Source: Faecalibacterium sp. CAG:74
GTDB lineage: Bacteria > Bacillota > Clostridia > Christensenellales > Aristaeellaceae
Assembly (NCBI GenBank): GCA_000437595.1
Contig: FR899857.1
Span: forward strand, 8,953 to 14,348
Direction of reading: 5' to 3'
Length of the DNA stretch: 5,396 nt
Part shown: positions 3,780-5,396 of the stretch, in pieces
Numbering within the stretch: the first letter of the stretch is position 1
Layout of the letters: the number at the start of each line of letters is the position of its first letter
Notes under the pieces: generated by a model
What the model saw: the letters and a program-made list of their open reading frames with translations, nothing else
What the model was told of the DNA's origin: nothing
Database searches by the model: none
Made by a program: the position numbers and the translations under genes

Positions 3780-5396
3780 TTACTCGATGTACGGCGTGCC
3801 GTGCGGGATGCCCTGCTTCTCCGCCCACTGCCACGCGTAGCTGCCGACGCTGGCAAAGATGACGACATCCGGCGTGTTCTCGAACGCATCTTCCGCGATG
3901 TAGGACACGGAGTCCGGCAGGGTGATGCACTTCAGGTTCGCGCAGTCCGCGAAGGCGCGCGTGCCAATGACCTGCAGTCCATCCGGCGCAACGACCGACT
4001 GAATCGTGCTGTTGCCCACGAACGCCTCGTCATCCACATAGAACGTCGACGCGGGCAGCTTCACCTGCGGCAGCCCAATGCCCGTGAACTGCTCGGTGAT
4101 GAAGCCCTGAACATGGATGTCCAGATAGTCATCATGCGCATACCAGCTGCCGTCGAAGGATGCCACCACGCCAAGTTCCGTTCCAGTGCCCGACGGTTCA
4201 TTGTAGCCCCACTGGCTGTACTGGACATTCGTGCCGTCCACCCACTGCCACGAGCCGCTTGTGTTGCTTGCGCCAATCCACGCCTTGTCGACGGTAGAGG
4301 TGGCATTCAGCAGCTGCTCAATAATCTTCTGTTCCGCGTCGTTGTGGACGATGGCAAGGTGCTTTCTGACGGCTGTTCCGCCATCGCCGCCCATGTTGGC
4401 GCACATTTCCTGTGCGCTGCTCCAGCTGTTGTAACCGCCGTAAAGCGTGTAGGTGATGCCGTTGCGGGAAATGCTGCACCCCGTGTCGTACCACTGCGCA
4501 TAGACGGTGTTGTAGTTCACGCCATTTTCCAGCCTGACCCAGCCGCCATCCGCCATTTCCTCGTAGTCCTCCGCGGCGTAAATGCGCGTCCAGATCTTGC
4601 CTTTCGCATCGGTATAGGTTTCATTCACGCCAAACCAGAAGTCCGCATCGCGATCCATGTGCTTGACGAGGGCAGCCGCGTCATTCGGTGCAGCCAGCAC
4701 ATCCATGCCATCTTCCGCCAGCACATAGGCGAGCGCCCAGCCCGACTTGCAGTAGACAAGCGGAATCGCCGCTGATTTGCTCCCTGCGTGCGCCGCGGAG
4801 AGGTCGGTATAGCCCAGTTCCTTGCCCGTGTCATCCGCCACAGGCGCCCAGAGGTAGCCGTTCTGGTCTTGGCGCATGTTGTTCACATCCACTCGGAAAT
4901 TGCCGCCGGATGTGTACGTTTTGACAATCGTGTCATCCACATTCTGCGTCTTGTAGACATACACCGTGCTGCCCGGATTCGCAAAGTAGTCGTACCAAGC
5001 GGGGGTCTGCTTCACTTGCTCGACGTAGCTGTTCGCGGCAATCACCCAGCCGTAGAGGTAGGTGCCGTCGGACTGCTTGTAGCGCGCGTATGCCCAGTCG
5101 TTGCCGAAGCGCGGGTCGCGCAGCTTGTGGCTGACGTCCAGCTCCAGAATCGTGTCCTTGCTCAGCGTTTTCAGCACGCCCGTATCGCACCAAGCGTTCG
5201 GGAAGGTGCGGACGTAGAGGCTGCTGAGTGCTTTGTACTGCGTCCACGCGGGTTCATCGGGTTCAAGGTCGGGGACGATAGCGGTCTTATCGCCGATGTT
5301 GCAGTAGAGAATCGAGCCGTCCGACATCAGCACAGGCGCAAAGAAGTACTTCTTATTGCTGTCCATTGCGACGTTCAGCGGGTCGATGGTCAGGTA
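3780..5396 (-). CDS. Partial surface/secreted protein: SH3-like repeats, C-type lectin domain, BspA-type LRRs
   Basis: The 3' part of a gene, at least 538 residues; the frame stays open to the window edge, and the ATG at 5366 has no ribosome binding site, so the true start and any signal peptide lie outside. Residues are counted from that ATG. Three SH3-like modules seem present at about 45-112, 132-190 and 219-282, each with a central variable stretch and a Trp/Gly-Tyr end. A C-type lectin-like domain covers about 304-426: SWSSAQEMC (314-322), HLAIVHNDAEQ (336-346), WIGA (363-366), WQWVDG, EPS (390-392) and GFITE (421-425). The C-terminus (about 442-520) has two or three BspA-type leucine-rich units and the usual VGSYAWQWAEKQGIP ending. 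An extra DGGTAVRK (328-335) splits the normally continuous GG-HL motif, and the terminal lectin Cys is Thr. This combination fits cell-wall or carbohydrate contact outside the cell, but no specific function or ligand can be named. Confidence 0.9.
   Translation of the reverse strand, partial: YLTIDPLNVAMDSNKKYFFAPVLMSDGSILYCNIGDKTAIVPDLEPDEPAWTQYKALSSLYVRTFPNAWCDTGVLKTLSKDTILELDVSHKLRDPRFGNDWAYARYKQSDGTYLYGWVIAANSYVEQVKQTPAWYDYFANPGSTVYVYKTQNVDDTIVKTYTSGGNFRVDVNNMRQDQNGYLWAPVADDTGKELGYTDLSAAHAGSKSAAIPLVYCKSGWALAYVLAEDGMDVLAAPNDAAALVKHMDRDADFWFGVNETYTDAKGKIWTRIYAAEDYEEMADGGWVRLENGVNYNTVYAQWYDTGCSISRNGITYTLYGGYNSWSSAQEMCANMGGDGGTAVRKHLAIVHNDAEQKIIEQLLNATSTVDKAWIGASNTSGSWQWVDGTNVQYSQWGYNEPSGTGTELGVVASFDGSWYAHDDYLDIHVQGFITEQFTGIGLPQVKLPASTFYVDDEAFVGNSTIQSVVAPDGLQVIGTRAFADCANLKCITLPDSVSYIAEDAFENTPDVVIFASVGSYAWQWAEKQGIPHGTPYIE

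Noticed and set aside
3780..5396. Diversity-generating retroelement target (C-type lectin fold)
   Set aside because: The domain is of the classical lectin-like type, not followed by a template repeat or reverse transcriptase, and no adenine-biased variable repeat pair is visible in the window.

Overview
The window looks like chromosomal DNA from a GC-rich, gut-type Bacillota, probably a member of class Clostridia (Oscillospiraceae- or Christensenellaceae-like). This is an inference. It rests on strong GGAGG-type ribosome binding sites, a textbook sigma-A promoter (TTGACA, 17 bases, TACAAT), the infC-rpmI-rplT order with an attenuated leader, and a secreted-type protein mixing SH3-like, C-type lectin and BspA-type leucine-rich modules. 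Every gene I accept lies on the minus strand, so transcription runs from high to low coordinates.

From right to left: (1) 3780-5396 is the 3' part of a large surface or secreted protein gene whose start lies beyond the window edge. It is closed by an intrinsic terminator at 3733-3771. (2) 3657-3685 is a near-consensus promoter. It drives a leader of about 190 nt (3459-3650) that contains an intrinsic terminator 49 nt before infC. (3) infC (IF3), rpmI (bL35) and rplT (bL20) form a compact operon ending in a strong terminator at 2163-2203. A 9-bp stem overlaps the infC stop codon. (4) 265-1932 encodes a SulP/SLC26 anion transporter with a C-terminal STAS domain. (5) 1-264 has no credible gene but carries a dense cluster of perfect hairpins.

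The most interesting non-coding signals are two. The first is a repeat of about 50 bp present in two same-orientation copies, one on each side of the transporter gene (130-181 and 2005-2053). Its hairpin stem differs between copies at two base pairs, both compensated, so the structure itself looks conserved. The second is the infC leader. A conserved-looking bulge sequence in its 5' half can pair with the loop and arm of the leader terminator, which would make an attenuator probably controlled by L20. The infC start is also odd: the best Shine-Dalgarno is only 3 nt from the ATG but 9 nt from an in-frame ATA.

I found no CRISPR array, tRNA, rRNA, transposase, phage gene or defence system. Apart from the repeat element and the leader details, the window is ordinary core chromosome.
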